DNA from: JAIBBV01 sp044347745
GTDB lineage: Bacteria > Bdellovibrionota_C > UBA2361 > JAFLCA01
Direction: 5' to 3'
Assembly: GCA_044347745.1 (NCBI GenBank)
Contig: JBIKUD010000010.1
Coordinates: 1 to 64,000, forward strand
DNA length: 64,000 nucleotides
Part shown: positions 44,262 through 52,503 of the stretch, piece after piece
Position numbering within the stretch: the stretch's first letter is position 1
Layout of the letters: every line of letters begins with the position of its first letter
Notes under the pieces: model-generated
Told to the model about the DNA's origin: nothing
Databases searched by the model: none
Seen by the model: only the letters and a program-made list of their open reading frames with translations
Made by a program: the position numbers and the translations under genes

Positions 44262-46193
44262 ATGCGCACAGTAAAGGGAAAACTAAAAGACGAAAGCGGC
44301 AATATGGTGCTTTCCCTTGGAGCACTTAGCCTGATGCTGCTTTTTGCCATGTTTGCGGTCAACACCGCCTACTACTACTCATACCAACAAAAACTAAACT
44401 CAATTGCCAACTCAATTGCCGCACACGCAGGAAATTATTTGCCAAATCCGTCTTTGTCTGCACAAGCAGCAGTTAATGCATTCGAGCTTTTAAAAAATGA
44501 TTTTGTTACGGGAGAACCACATTTTGGAACGGCTTTGGAATTACAAGTGTCGTTTGATTACTACGAGGTTGGGGCTGGAAATGTGGTTACTCTTTCAAGA
44601 ACTACGCTGGCAACGCCAGAAAGTTCGTGGCCGGTGGCACTTCCTATAAAGTCGCTCACCGTCAAAGTTTCGGGCCGATATACGGCAAATTTACTAAACT
44701 TTAACTCGACCCTTGGCGCAGCATTGCCGTCAGTCCAAGTAATTGGGCAGGCAAGCACGCAGCTTATTCCCACTGATGTTGTTTTGGTAATCGAAAATTC
44801 TAATTCAATAATCTCTCCGCTCGCCGATGAAAGTGCCTCTCTTTCAAAAGCTTTTAGTCTTTGGAAGGACGATTTTCCCGGACGAGGTGTGAGTGAATCA
44901 GAAGTCCCGTACGGGTCCACTCTTGAAGTATCCCAAAGTAAAGCCCGGCTCCGCGAACGCCAGTGTTTTGGCAAAACAGCTTATGAAATAAAGCGCGCGG
45001 CTTTACAGGCATTTGACTATTTAAGTTCCGTAGGCACCTATCGCGTTGGAGTAATTCACACAACCGATTTAATTGGCGAAGTGCCAACGGCTACTATCAA
45101 TATTACGCCAGATTCCTATGGGCGTGTGTATCAGCGCAGAAGATTTTCATCGTACCAAGCGGGAGCCGCCTCTGACACACCAAGTACCTACAATGAAGTT
45201 ATGTATAACCCTGGGGCTAATTCTTCGTATGGCACATTTGAGTATCCTGAAACACGCTGTGCGGCGCTTACAGCTGAAACTGCCTTTCGGGTTCCCGCTC
45301 ATCCGTTTGCCTCATATGCAACGCTGAATAACTTTGCAAGTAACTCTTTAAAAACGAATCTTGCCGGAGAACTGTCATGCGATGGTGAAGTGGACACCGA
45401 CAATTGCCCCAGTGCAGGACACCTCACGTATGACGCATCCGGAATTCTGATTCCACGAGAACTTATTTGGATTAAAAATTCTGGCTTTGATTTTGAGACT
45501 GGTTTGCCAAATCCCTTGTACGATTACACCAAACTTGAGTTTCCTATTTTACGCGCCATAGACATGCTGCGAACCGCACCTGCTCGTGCCGACAATTTAC
45601 CCGTGCGGCGCCAAATAGTGCTGGTTTTTACAGATGGTTGGGAAACGCCTTACCTTTATGAAACGGGTGTGAATCTTGACGGTGCAACTCAGAATATGAC
45701 CTTTAGGCGTGCTCCAGCCATAGCAGAGGGCTCGGCCGAATTTTCTGAAAAAGTATACAGCCTCGATTACGCTGACTCTGCTTCAAATTTTGATTTTTAT
45801 TGCGCCACCCACGCGGACAACCTCATTCAACAAAGCACTCAACCAGATGAAAGCTCTGGATTTACCCCAGAATCAAACAATTTAGGCATTAAACTTGGGG
45901 TGCTGGTGCACGGCGCAAAACAAACTGGGTACGGCGCCACCCTTAAAGACCCAAGCTTTCGATTGTTGGCACTTCGCGGTCATGGCAACAAAGATAAAAA
46001 TGACCTTGGCACTTTTCGTAGCGAGTGCAACACCCGTTGGACCGAAGGGCGAGGGAGATTTTTTATGGAAATGACCAGCCCAGTGCTGGGAGAGGATGCC
46101 ATGAGTGCAAGCCAAATGTACTACGAACAAATTACCCCGCAGGCACTCAGAAGCTTTTTTGATTCGGAGCTTATTCAGACCAATGCAGATTAG
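44262..46193 (+). CDS. TadG-like protein with degenerate VWA domain
   Basis: This 643-residue protein has a short basic start, KDESGNMVLSLGALSLMLLFA as membrane segment, and then a helix (YYYSYQQKLNSIANSIAAHAG) typical of TadG. From about residue 170 a von Willebrand A-like domain is inserted: VVLVIENSNSI occupies the MIDAS DxSxS position with Glu for the first Asp, and IVLVFTDGWETP near residue 452 supplies the second acidic loop. Long Cys-containing insertions lie between. TadG proteins with VWA domains occur in type IVc pilus loci and are thought to bind surfaces or matrix. The stop overlaps the next gene's start by 11 bp, so the two are translationally coupled. Confidence 0.72.
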   Translation: MRTVKGKLKDESGNMVLSLGALSLMLLFAMFAVNTAYYYSYQQKLNSIANSIAAHAGNYLPNPSLSAQAAVNAFELLKNDFVTGEPHFGTALELQVSFDYYEVGAGNVVTLSRTTLATPESSWPVALPIKSLTVKVSGRYTANLLNFNSTLGAALPSVQVIGQASTQLIPTDVVLVIENSNSIISPLADESASLSKAFSLWKDDFPGRGVSESEVPYGSTLEVSQSKARLRERQCFGKTAYEIKRAALQAFDYLSSVGTYRVGVIHTTDLIGEVPTATINITPDSYGRVYQRRRFSSYQAGAASDTPSTYNEVMYNPGANSSYGTFEYPETRCAALTAETAFRVPAHPFASYATLNNFASNSLKTNLAGELSCDGEVDTDNCPSAGHLTYDASGILIPRELIWIKNSGFDFETGLPNPLYDYTKLEFPILRAIDMLRTAPARADNLPVRRQIVLVFTDGWETPYLYETGVNLDGATQNMTFRRAPAIAEGSAEFSEKVYSLDYADSASNFDFYCATHADNLIQQSTQPDESSGFTPESNNLGIKLGVLVHGAKQTGYGATLKDPSFRLLALRGHGNKDKNDLGTFRSECNTRWTEGRGRFFMEMTSPVLGEDAMSASQMYYEQITPQALRSFFDSELIQTNAD

Positions 46194-49100
46194 AGGCAAC
46201 ACCAAACGGCACACAACGCGCTGCTCTGAAAGGGGCGTCGCTTTTGTTGAGCTTGCGCTGACGCTTCCTATTCTTGTCTCAGTGGTGTTAGCCGTAGGAT
46301 ACCTATACAGCTATGTCAGAACCTATCAAATTGTAAAGTCGGCGGCACTTGCTGCAGCCACCTACGGCGCCAGTGGAGAGCTAAGCTCAGTAAGCAATTC
46401 AGGCACAAGTTTTCTTGAGTGGACTCATCTAAATGGTGGAACTCCGCCCTTTCGGCCAGTTGCAATTCGGCGCCACGAACAATGCCGGGGGCTTTCGGCT
46501 GAAGCAGCAGAAACCTGCATCCAAACCGAAATAACCGCCGAACGGTACTACGCCCAAGTGTGGAGCGACTATGCAAGTTCTGTTTCCTCCCCGCTGGCAG
46601 AAGCCAGCCCCCTGCCCTTTAAGCTGTATGAGAAATCAAGCGCAACTCCCGGATACATGCTTACGACGGTGCTTCCGGTAATTGGAATCGAAAGGGCTTG
46701 TTATGAACCATATAACGAAACCGCCAGCACTATTACGGGCACATCTCGCTTTTATAACGCCTCTATTGGTGCCGCCAACTGCACCCATGTAAAGCCCATG
46801 TATTGGCAAAGTCCAGTTCAGGCAGACTTTGATGGTGACCGGCGCGAAGACATCGTGGTGTTTAGACCCCAAGGCACGAGTACCACGTGGGGCGCAAAAG
46901 CAGACAAGTCAGAGGTAGATTTTGTCGTTTTTTACTCAGGTTCAGGATATAGCCAGGTTGGAGGCAGAGGCTATTTTAACTTGGCTACTTTGCCAGGAAG
47001 CGCCACCGCAGGTGTCACTCCAAATGATATTCCCATAGTCGCTGACTACGATCGTGACGGCCTTGCTGACTATGGTGTTTTCGATCCCCGAACGGGTGAC
47101 TACCGTATTGCGTTTTCGCTCTCAAATTACTTAGTAATTGGCAGCGGCAATATGGGCGTAAGCGATCCCTCTGGGCAGCAAGGACTTATTGCCGTTCCAG
47201 GACATTACACAAGCACTACTAATCTTCAGCTCCTCGTGGTTCGAACTGCCTCAACTACTGCGGCCGGACGATATGACATGTTTATTTCGAACGTCATTAA
47301 TCCAACCTTCGAGCAGCTCATGGATGATGACCTCACGTACTCCTTACCAGCGGGACATGCCGTTTCTGGTAACGAAGTAAGTTCAGCGAATCTTTACAAA
47401 GTCAAACCAGCCCCAGGCACTGTCTCAGTGCCAGCTTTTGCCGACTATGATGATGATGGAATAACCGAACTGGGGTGGCTTAGCTGGTATGGGGGCAACA
47501 TGGCTCAGCAAATTGCTGGGCGTGTGATTGGGCAGCGCTCAGCAACATTAGCTAAATTCTTTGAGACTGACAGCAACCCTGATACTACTCCCATGAACAC
47601 TCGCATGAATCCATACGATATGGATTTTGATAGCGCCGGAAACTTACTCTACACAGATCCAATTGATGGCAGACTTTGGAAACTTGATGCTGATGCACTG
47701 GGAGGAATTTCGACACCAGATACAAGTTCCTCGCACATGATAATGCCCACTGCTGATTATCAGGCAGCCCGTACGCTTGTCCCGAATCCGGAAGCCAAAT
47801 TTGCACCGGAGAATGTCTATGATGTCACTCGTGATAATCGCGCGCTGAATCCTGCTGATACAGATGCTCCAGTTACAGCCAGCGAGAGGCAACTAAGAAC
47901 GCCAAGAAAATTTTTTGTCGCAACGGATTACGACAAAGCATTATATATCGCAGATCACCGCAACATGCGGATTCTGAGGCTAGAAAGCGGAGAGTCAGGA
48001 ATAGATTCAACGTCTACTAGCTCTGTGATTCTGGGAAGCAGCTCATGTACGAGCGGAGGCTGTTCTGACCTTGTTGATGACAAGTCTCCCAGCCTCTATT
48101 CAATTTGGGGTGATGCCAATGGTCAATATACTATCAACCCCTCAGCAATCGAACTTGTTCCCGACACTGAGAATAAGAATCGATATTTTGTGGCGTTTTC
48201 CTCAGGCAATGCTGTGTACCTTATAACTCACGAAAACGAGGAGGGAGGGCCGCTGGGTACTGACTCTGATCGTATCTGGAAAGTTGCGGGTAAACACAGC
48301 ACTGCACCAAGCTACACGGCGGGCGATACAAACGCAAAATACACTGACGACCTTATTGCTGACCAGGCACGCAATTCAGCCCTCTGCCCGATTATTGATC
48401 TTAAGTATCACAGCGGTATCGGCGGCGGGGTGCTGCTCATGGCAGCATCCTGCAGCTTGCCTCGCATGCATGGAGAAACTGGCTTAACTTTTCAATCGGT
48501 CGGGGGAATTTATACCCTAACTCCCGCATTCAACTCGGACAAAGTCTATCGCTTCCATGATCCATTAGCTGAGGATCTGGACAACTCAATTGCGCTAAGC
48601 GTCGGCACCATGTGGGTGTATCCGTGCACCCAAGGTGTGTGCGCGGGGCCACAAGCCTCTGGCGCCGGAAATTACCAGCGCAAAATAAACGTGATGGCCA
48701 ATGCCAATGCAATTGATTTAGTCAATCCTGTTGATATGGAAGTTGGGCCTCGCGGAGAGGTGTATTTTATTGACCAATGGAATGAAGATACGATTTACGA
48801 TACCGAAAGATTTCCTGAAAGCCCTAATGTTCAAGACCGCCTCCATCGAAATGGAGTCTGGATTTGGGATGCAGCCACGAATACAAACTCAATTCTGCCA
48901 TTTACCAATAACTTTTTTTATTCAGATGGGCTGCTTCCCGTCTGGGGCCCCGACTGGTACTCGCCTACTCGCCTTGGAGATACCGCAAGCATTCAGTGGA
49001 ATATTCTTGCCCATAAAGCGCCGCTTAAGAATGTTCCGGTTCCAGCGACTGCGGGAATTACAATCTCCGGTAATACAGTATACACCTCAGTTCCATTCGT

Positions 49101-51054
49101 ACGTCCGCCATCCGACTACTCCGAAAGTCATCCACTTTACACAGAACCTAAGCAACTCGGTATGATTTACTCGATTGAATTGGATAGAGACGGCGATGGA
49201 ACTCCAGACTCTGCCGATACGGATCTCGATGGTGATGGGGTGTTAAATACCTTAGACACCAGCCCACGTAGCATGCATTGCCCAGAAATTTACGGTACCA
49301 CCAATTCTGGAGCTTGCAGGGCCCAAGAGGAACTCGGCATACCAAGACAAACATTTTTTAAAATTACAGGAGCCGATATCGCCTTTGATGCAAGCGAAGC
49401 TGGGGCTCCTACGGGCAGAAATTATGGCGAATTTTTATTCGTAAACTCAGTGGCAGAATGTGGCCCAGAAGCAGATTGCGCATCGGAGTCGCTCGGGTTT
49501 ACTGCCGCGCAGGTCAAACCAGAAGTATGGGCAACTTTATTTAACTGGGGTGATGACTTTGATTTTGGTGGAACAGATGCATGCACTTCAGATAATTCTG
49601 TTTCAACGACGAGCCCTTATTATGGTTGCATCGAAACAAGTAATGGACCTATCGCCATGCCTCAGCCTCTACACGCTATGGTTGGATGGGATGTACCGAT
49701 TCTTACGTATACATTTGAGTCGTTCCCAGGCGGAGGCCATCTAAACTCTACAACTCCGGGCACAGAGCGGCGTCCAGATTCAAACCTCTTTAAATTTCCA
49801 TTTATTCTGTCGTCGCTAAGACCAAAAGAAAACGGAATTAAAAGCCCGAAGCGTGTACCTCTCTATGACGTAAAAGACCCGCGCATCACAAAATCAGGGC
49901 TCCTCTGCCGCGACTATGAAGGCGAGATCTATACGACGGGTCCAGGCCCTGCAGCTGCGGCGCCGTTCAAATTAAATTTTGACAATTATTTGGGCAATTA
50001 TTTTTACTCAGGCTTTGACCCACATCTTGATAGCACCCTTGATAATGATTTTGCGAATTACGCTGTAGATTGCGCCTACGACCAAACCGCAAGTTTCCCC
50101 GGCACCGATGCGCGTAAGCAAGCGGTTGAAGGAATTGTGCTGCAGCTTGACCATGATGATACTGACGGCAAAGAAGGCGGCGTAAGTGGACAGTGGCCAT
50201 ACCAATGGGCTGCCGGCATCCCCGCTGACCCCGAGAATATTAATCATTTCCTGTTTATTGACCATGATGGAAATGGCGTCAGGAATCCAAGCTATCTGAT
50301 TCCCCCTCAAGCCTCTGGCGACTCAGCTTTTAGCGGCGCAAGTATGGCCAATCCATTTATGGTGGTGGGCTTAGGACTACAAAATTCTGATGACAAATAC
50401 GATTCACGGACGATTAACTACATCGATAAGCTACGAGAGCCTTTTAATTCTGTGAATCTTTGGAACAATCTTGGATATGGAAGTGATTATTTGATGACAG
50501 GGCCATTTGCGAGAATCAATGCCGTCACCCAAGATTCAATTAATTTACTATTCGATAAGGGCTGGGCCGGTACCAATCTACGCGACAACGCCCTATTTGT
50601 AGCTCTTGATTTTGAGCCCTTTATTCCCAAAGATTTTGAAATTGGAAGCAGACAAGACGCAGGGGCTGGCCTCTTTACAAACTACACAAAAAGCACCCGG
50701 TTTCGTAGGAATGCCGATGACGATATTCCATCGGCCTTGGTGGCTGCCCGGAATGTGCTTAAAATTGCCTACGGTGTAGGAGACGCGGAGTTTACCTCCG
50801 ATGAGGCAGATTTCGCCTCTGATGAGGACATTAAAGCTTACATCAATTTATCTAAGGACGGAGCGGCGTGCACTGGTGATCTCAATTCAAGCGCTGCGCT
50901 AAACTGCGACTCGGTTGAGGTGAGATATAAATCGAGTTATCTCGGATTTGATATAGTAGTTTCTAGTAAAGTACCTCTTAATCAGGGGTACCTTAGAAAT
51001 TACCAAGAAGTGTGTGATCCAAATGGCGGGCCGGAGGGTTTTGATTGTAACTAA
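46183..51054 (+). CDS. Giant TadE-like pseudopilin with propeller and calcium-binding ectodomain
   Basis: The product has 1623 residues. The leader ends CSERG, then VAFVELALTLPILVSVVLAV: Glu at +5 and a membrane helix as in TadE. The exported part carries FG-GAP/VCBS-like repeats at about 215, 282 and 420 (DFDGDRREDIVVF, DYDRDGLADYGVF, DYDDDGITELGWL), NHL-like repeats (DFDSAGNLLYTDP, DYDKALYIADHRNMRIL, VGPRGEVYFIDQW) from about 480 to 890, and a thrombospondin-type-3-like calcium motif (DRDGDGTPDSADTDLDGDG) near residue 1000. The last 600 residues were not recognised. The ATG at 46183 is preferred because the pilin leader is then short; an earlier frame extension overlaps the upstream gene by 89 bp. 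It is probably an adhesin displayed with the TadG-like partner. Confidence 0.72.
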   Translation: MQIRGNTKRHTTRCSERGVAFVELALTLPILVSVVLAVGYLYSYVRTYQIVKSAALAAATYGASGELSSVSNSGTSFLEWTHLNGGTPPFRPVAIRRHEQCRGLSAEAAETCIQTEITAERYYAQVWSDYASSVSSPLAEASPLPFKLYEKSSATPGYMLTTVLPVIGIERACYEPYNETASTITGTSRFYNASIGAANCTHVKPMYWQSPVQADFDGDRREDIVVFRPQGTSTTWGAKADKSEVDFVVFYSGSGYSQVGGRGYFNLATLPGSATAGVTPNDIPIVADYDRDGLADYGVFDPRTGDYRIAFSLSNYLVIGSGNMGVSDPSGQQGLIAVPGHYTSTTNLQLLVVRTASTTAAGRYDMFISNVINPTFEQLMDDDLTYSLPAGHAVSGNEVSSANLYKVKPAPGTVSVPAFADYDDDGITELGWLSWYGGNMAQQIAGRVIGQRSATLAKFFETDSNPDTTPMNTRMNPYDMDFDSAGNLLYTDPIDGRLWKLDADALGGISTPDTSSSHMIMPTADYQAARTLVPNPEAKFAPENVYDVTRDNRALNPADTDAPVTASERQLRTPRKFFVATDYDKALYIADHRNMRILRLESGESGIDSTSTSSVILGSSSCTSGGCSDLVDDKSPSLYSIWGDANGQYTINPSAIELVPDTENKNRYFVAFSSGNAVYLITHENEEGGPLGTDSDRIWKVAGKHSTAPSYTAGDTNAKYTDDLIADQARNSALCPIIDLKYHSGIGGGVLLMAASCSLPRMHGETGLTFQSVGGIYTLTPAFNSDKVYRFHDPLAEDLDNSIALSVGTMWVYPCTQGVCAGPQASGAGNYQRKINVMANANAIDLVNPVDMEVGPRGEVYFIDQWNEDTIYDTERFPESPNVQDRLHRNGVWIWDAATNTNSILPFTNNFFYSDGLLPVWGPDWYSPTRLGDTASIQWNILAHKAPLKNVPVPATAGITISGNTVYTSVPFVRPPSDYSESHPLYTEPKQLGMIYSIELDRDGDGTPDSADTDLDGDGVLNTLDTSPRSMHCPEIYGTTNSGACRAQEELGIPRQTFFKITGADIAFDASEAGAPTGRNYGEFLFVNSVAECGPEADCASESLGFTAAQVKPEVWATLFNWGDDFDFGGTDACTSDNSVSTTSPYYGCIETSNGPIAMPQPLHAMVGWDVPILTYTFESFPGGGHLNSTTPGTERRPDSNLFKFPFILSSLRPKENGIKSPKRVPLYDVKDPRITKSGLLCRDYEGEIYTTGPGPAAAAPFKLNFDNYLGNYFYSGFDPHLDSTLDNDFANYAVDCAYDQTASFPGTDARKQAVEGIVLQLDHDDTDGKEGGVSGQWPYQWAAGIPADPENINHFLFIDHDGNGVRNPSYLIPPQASGDSAFSGASMANPFMVVGLGLQNSDDKYDSRTINYIDKLREPFNSVNLWNNLGYGSDYLMTGPFARINAVTQDSINLLFDKGWAGTNLRDNALFVALDFEPFIPKDFEIGSRQDAGAGLFTNYTKSTRFRRNADDDIPSALVAARNVLKIAYGVGDAEFTSDEADFASDEDIKAYINLSKDGAACTGDLNSSAALNCDSVEVRYKSSYLGFDIVVSSKVPLNQGYLRNYQEVCDPNGGPEGFDCN

Positions 51055-51243
51055 AGACATCAAATATTCCGCGCACTCATCTCAGAAGGTCCCCACGAGC
51101 CACATGGGGAATGATTGAATCTAAGTGCTCAGCCAGGCATAAAAATTTAACACAGAGCTCACAAAGAACACAGAGAAAAAGAATACTGAGAAGATGGCTT
51201 TTTAGAAGATGAAAGGTCAGCCTCCGGTATTTGCACTCAAGCA
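51055..51243. other. Convergent intergenic region
   Basis: A weak hairpin TCCCCA/TGGGGA at about 51090-51110 follows the giant gene but has no T run. The rest contains no recognised feature. Confidence 0.35.
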
Positions 51244-52479
51244 TTACTTTTGGGCATAACGCTTTATCGCTTTTGCCATAGCCGCAGCAAGTTGAGCACG
51301 ATACTCTGCCAAGGCTAATTTTTTGGCGTCATCGGCGTTGTCCAAATAAAGTAACTCAACTAATACACAGGGCATATGGGCACCTACCAACACGTAAAAA
51401 GGAGCTTTAGCCACCAGCTTGGCTGGACGTCGCGCTTTTGTCTGAGGCGCAAGCGGCTGAAGGTCCTTTGCAATTTCCTCGGCTAGACGCCGTGAATCCT
51501 GAAGTTTTGAATTTTGGATAAAGTCGCTTAGCATAAACTGAATGTCGCCATCTCCTCCTTCAAGCGACAATGACTCATTTTCTCGCTCAGCCAACTTTTG
51601 CGCAGCCGCATCCCCTTCCGCATCCAAGTAAAACACTTGAAATCCAGACATATCCCCCTTTTCAGAGGCATTAGTATGTAGAGAGATAAATAAGTCGGCC
51701 TCAAGGCTATTAGCTAATGCTGTGCGCTCGGCAAGCGGCACAAATTCATCGGCCGTCCTGGTGCGCCGCGCATCAATCCCGGCATCTTTAAGTTTTTCTT
51801 CAAGACGTTTTGCAATATCAAGCACCACGTCTTTCTCAATTAAACCAGCAGGCCCCTCACCTCCCTTATCTTCTCCGCCATGTCCTGGATCTATAAGCAC
51901 CCGAAAGCCGGTCGGGGCCACTTGCTGCGGCATGCCCTGCCGGTCGAATTGAGCCTGTAAAACTGTATGCCCAGTTAGTTCCTGAATACGCGCCAGCGCC
52001 ACTGCAAGTTGATCAGATTTGGGATACTCCTTTCTAACTCTCTCAAAAAAAGCCTTGGCCTCCCTTTTTTTGCCGCGCTCGACAAGTGCATCTCCCATCT
52101 TCAGTAAGGCATCGTCAGCAAGCTCGCTTTGAGGGAAACGATTTACAAGCGCAGTAAGCTGCGCGTTCATCAGTGCCTGCGCTTCAGATTCTTGAGTTAC
52201 CTTGAAGATTTGCTCGTAAACTGAAGCTGCATAAAAGAGAGCAGAAGCAGCTAACTCCTCTCGAATGCCTTTTTGTTTGGTATACTGAATAAAATCTTCG
52301 GCAACCTGAATCCAGGCATTTTCCTTTTGTAGTGCAAGGTCCGTATTACGCAATTTAAAATAGCTCGACTTAAGCTCTTCAAATTTCCTATCTACATATT
52401 TCGGTTCGGCGCTCACAGACACTGCGGGAGCCATTCCCAAGGCGCAAACAAAATAAAAAAGTGCCAAAAACCATTTCAT
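51244..52479 (-). CDS. N-acetylmuramoyl-L-alanine amidase (Amidase_3)
   Basis: This 411-residue exported protein has a signal peptide (LALFYFVCALGMAPAVSVSA), a helical repeat region of about 150 residues that resembles TPR/outer-membrane-lipoprotein-type repeats (QSELADDALLKMGDALVERG), and a C-terminal amidase domain from about residue 190. Zinc ligands are visible as IDPGHGGEDKGG, the Glu in LIEKDVVLDIAKRL and the His in ISLHTNAS; the catalytic Glu is in VELLYLDN. It splits the glycan-peptide bond of peptidoglycan, acting in cell separation or remodelling. It lies 24 bp after mutS on the same strand. Confidence 0.93.
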   Translation of the reverse strand: MKWFLALFYFVCALGMAPAVSVSAEPKYVDRKFEELKSSYFKLRNTDLALQKENAWIQVAEDFIQYTKQKGIREELAASALFYAASVYEQIFKVTQESEAQALMNAQLTALVNRFPQSELADDALLKMGDALVERGKKREAKAFFERVRKEYPKSDQLAVALARIQELTGHTVLQAQFDRQGMPQQVAPTGFRVLIDPGHGGEDKGGEGPAGLIEKDVVLDIAKRLEEKLKDAGIDARRTRTADEFVPLAERTALANSLEADLFISLHTNASEKGDMSGFQVFYLDAEGDAAAQKLAERENESLSLEGGDGDIQFMLSDFIQNSKLQDSRRLAEEIAKDLQPLAPQTKARRPAKLVAKAPFYVLVGAHMPCVLVELLYLDNADDAKKLALAEYRAQLAAAMAKAIKRYAQK

Positions 52480-52503
52480 AGGAACCTTTTGAATTTTAAG
52501 AGT

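Noticed and set aside
46105..46182. Extended start of the giant TadE-like gene
   Set aside because: It would overlap the upstream gene by 89 bp and give a 26-residue longer leader than pilin-type leaders require.
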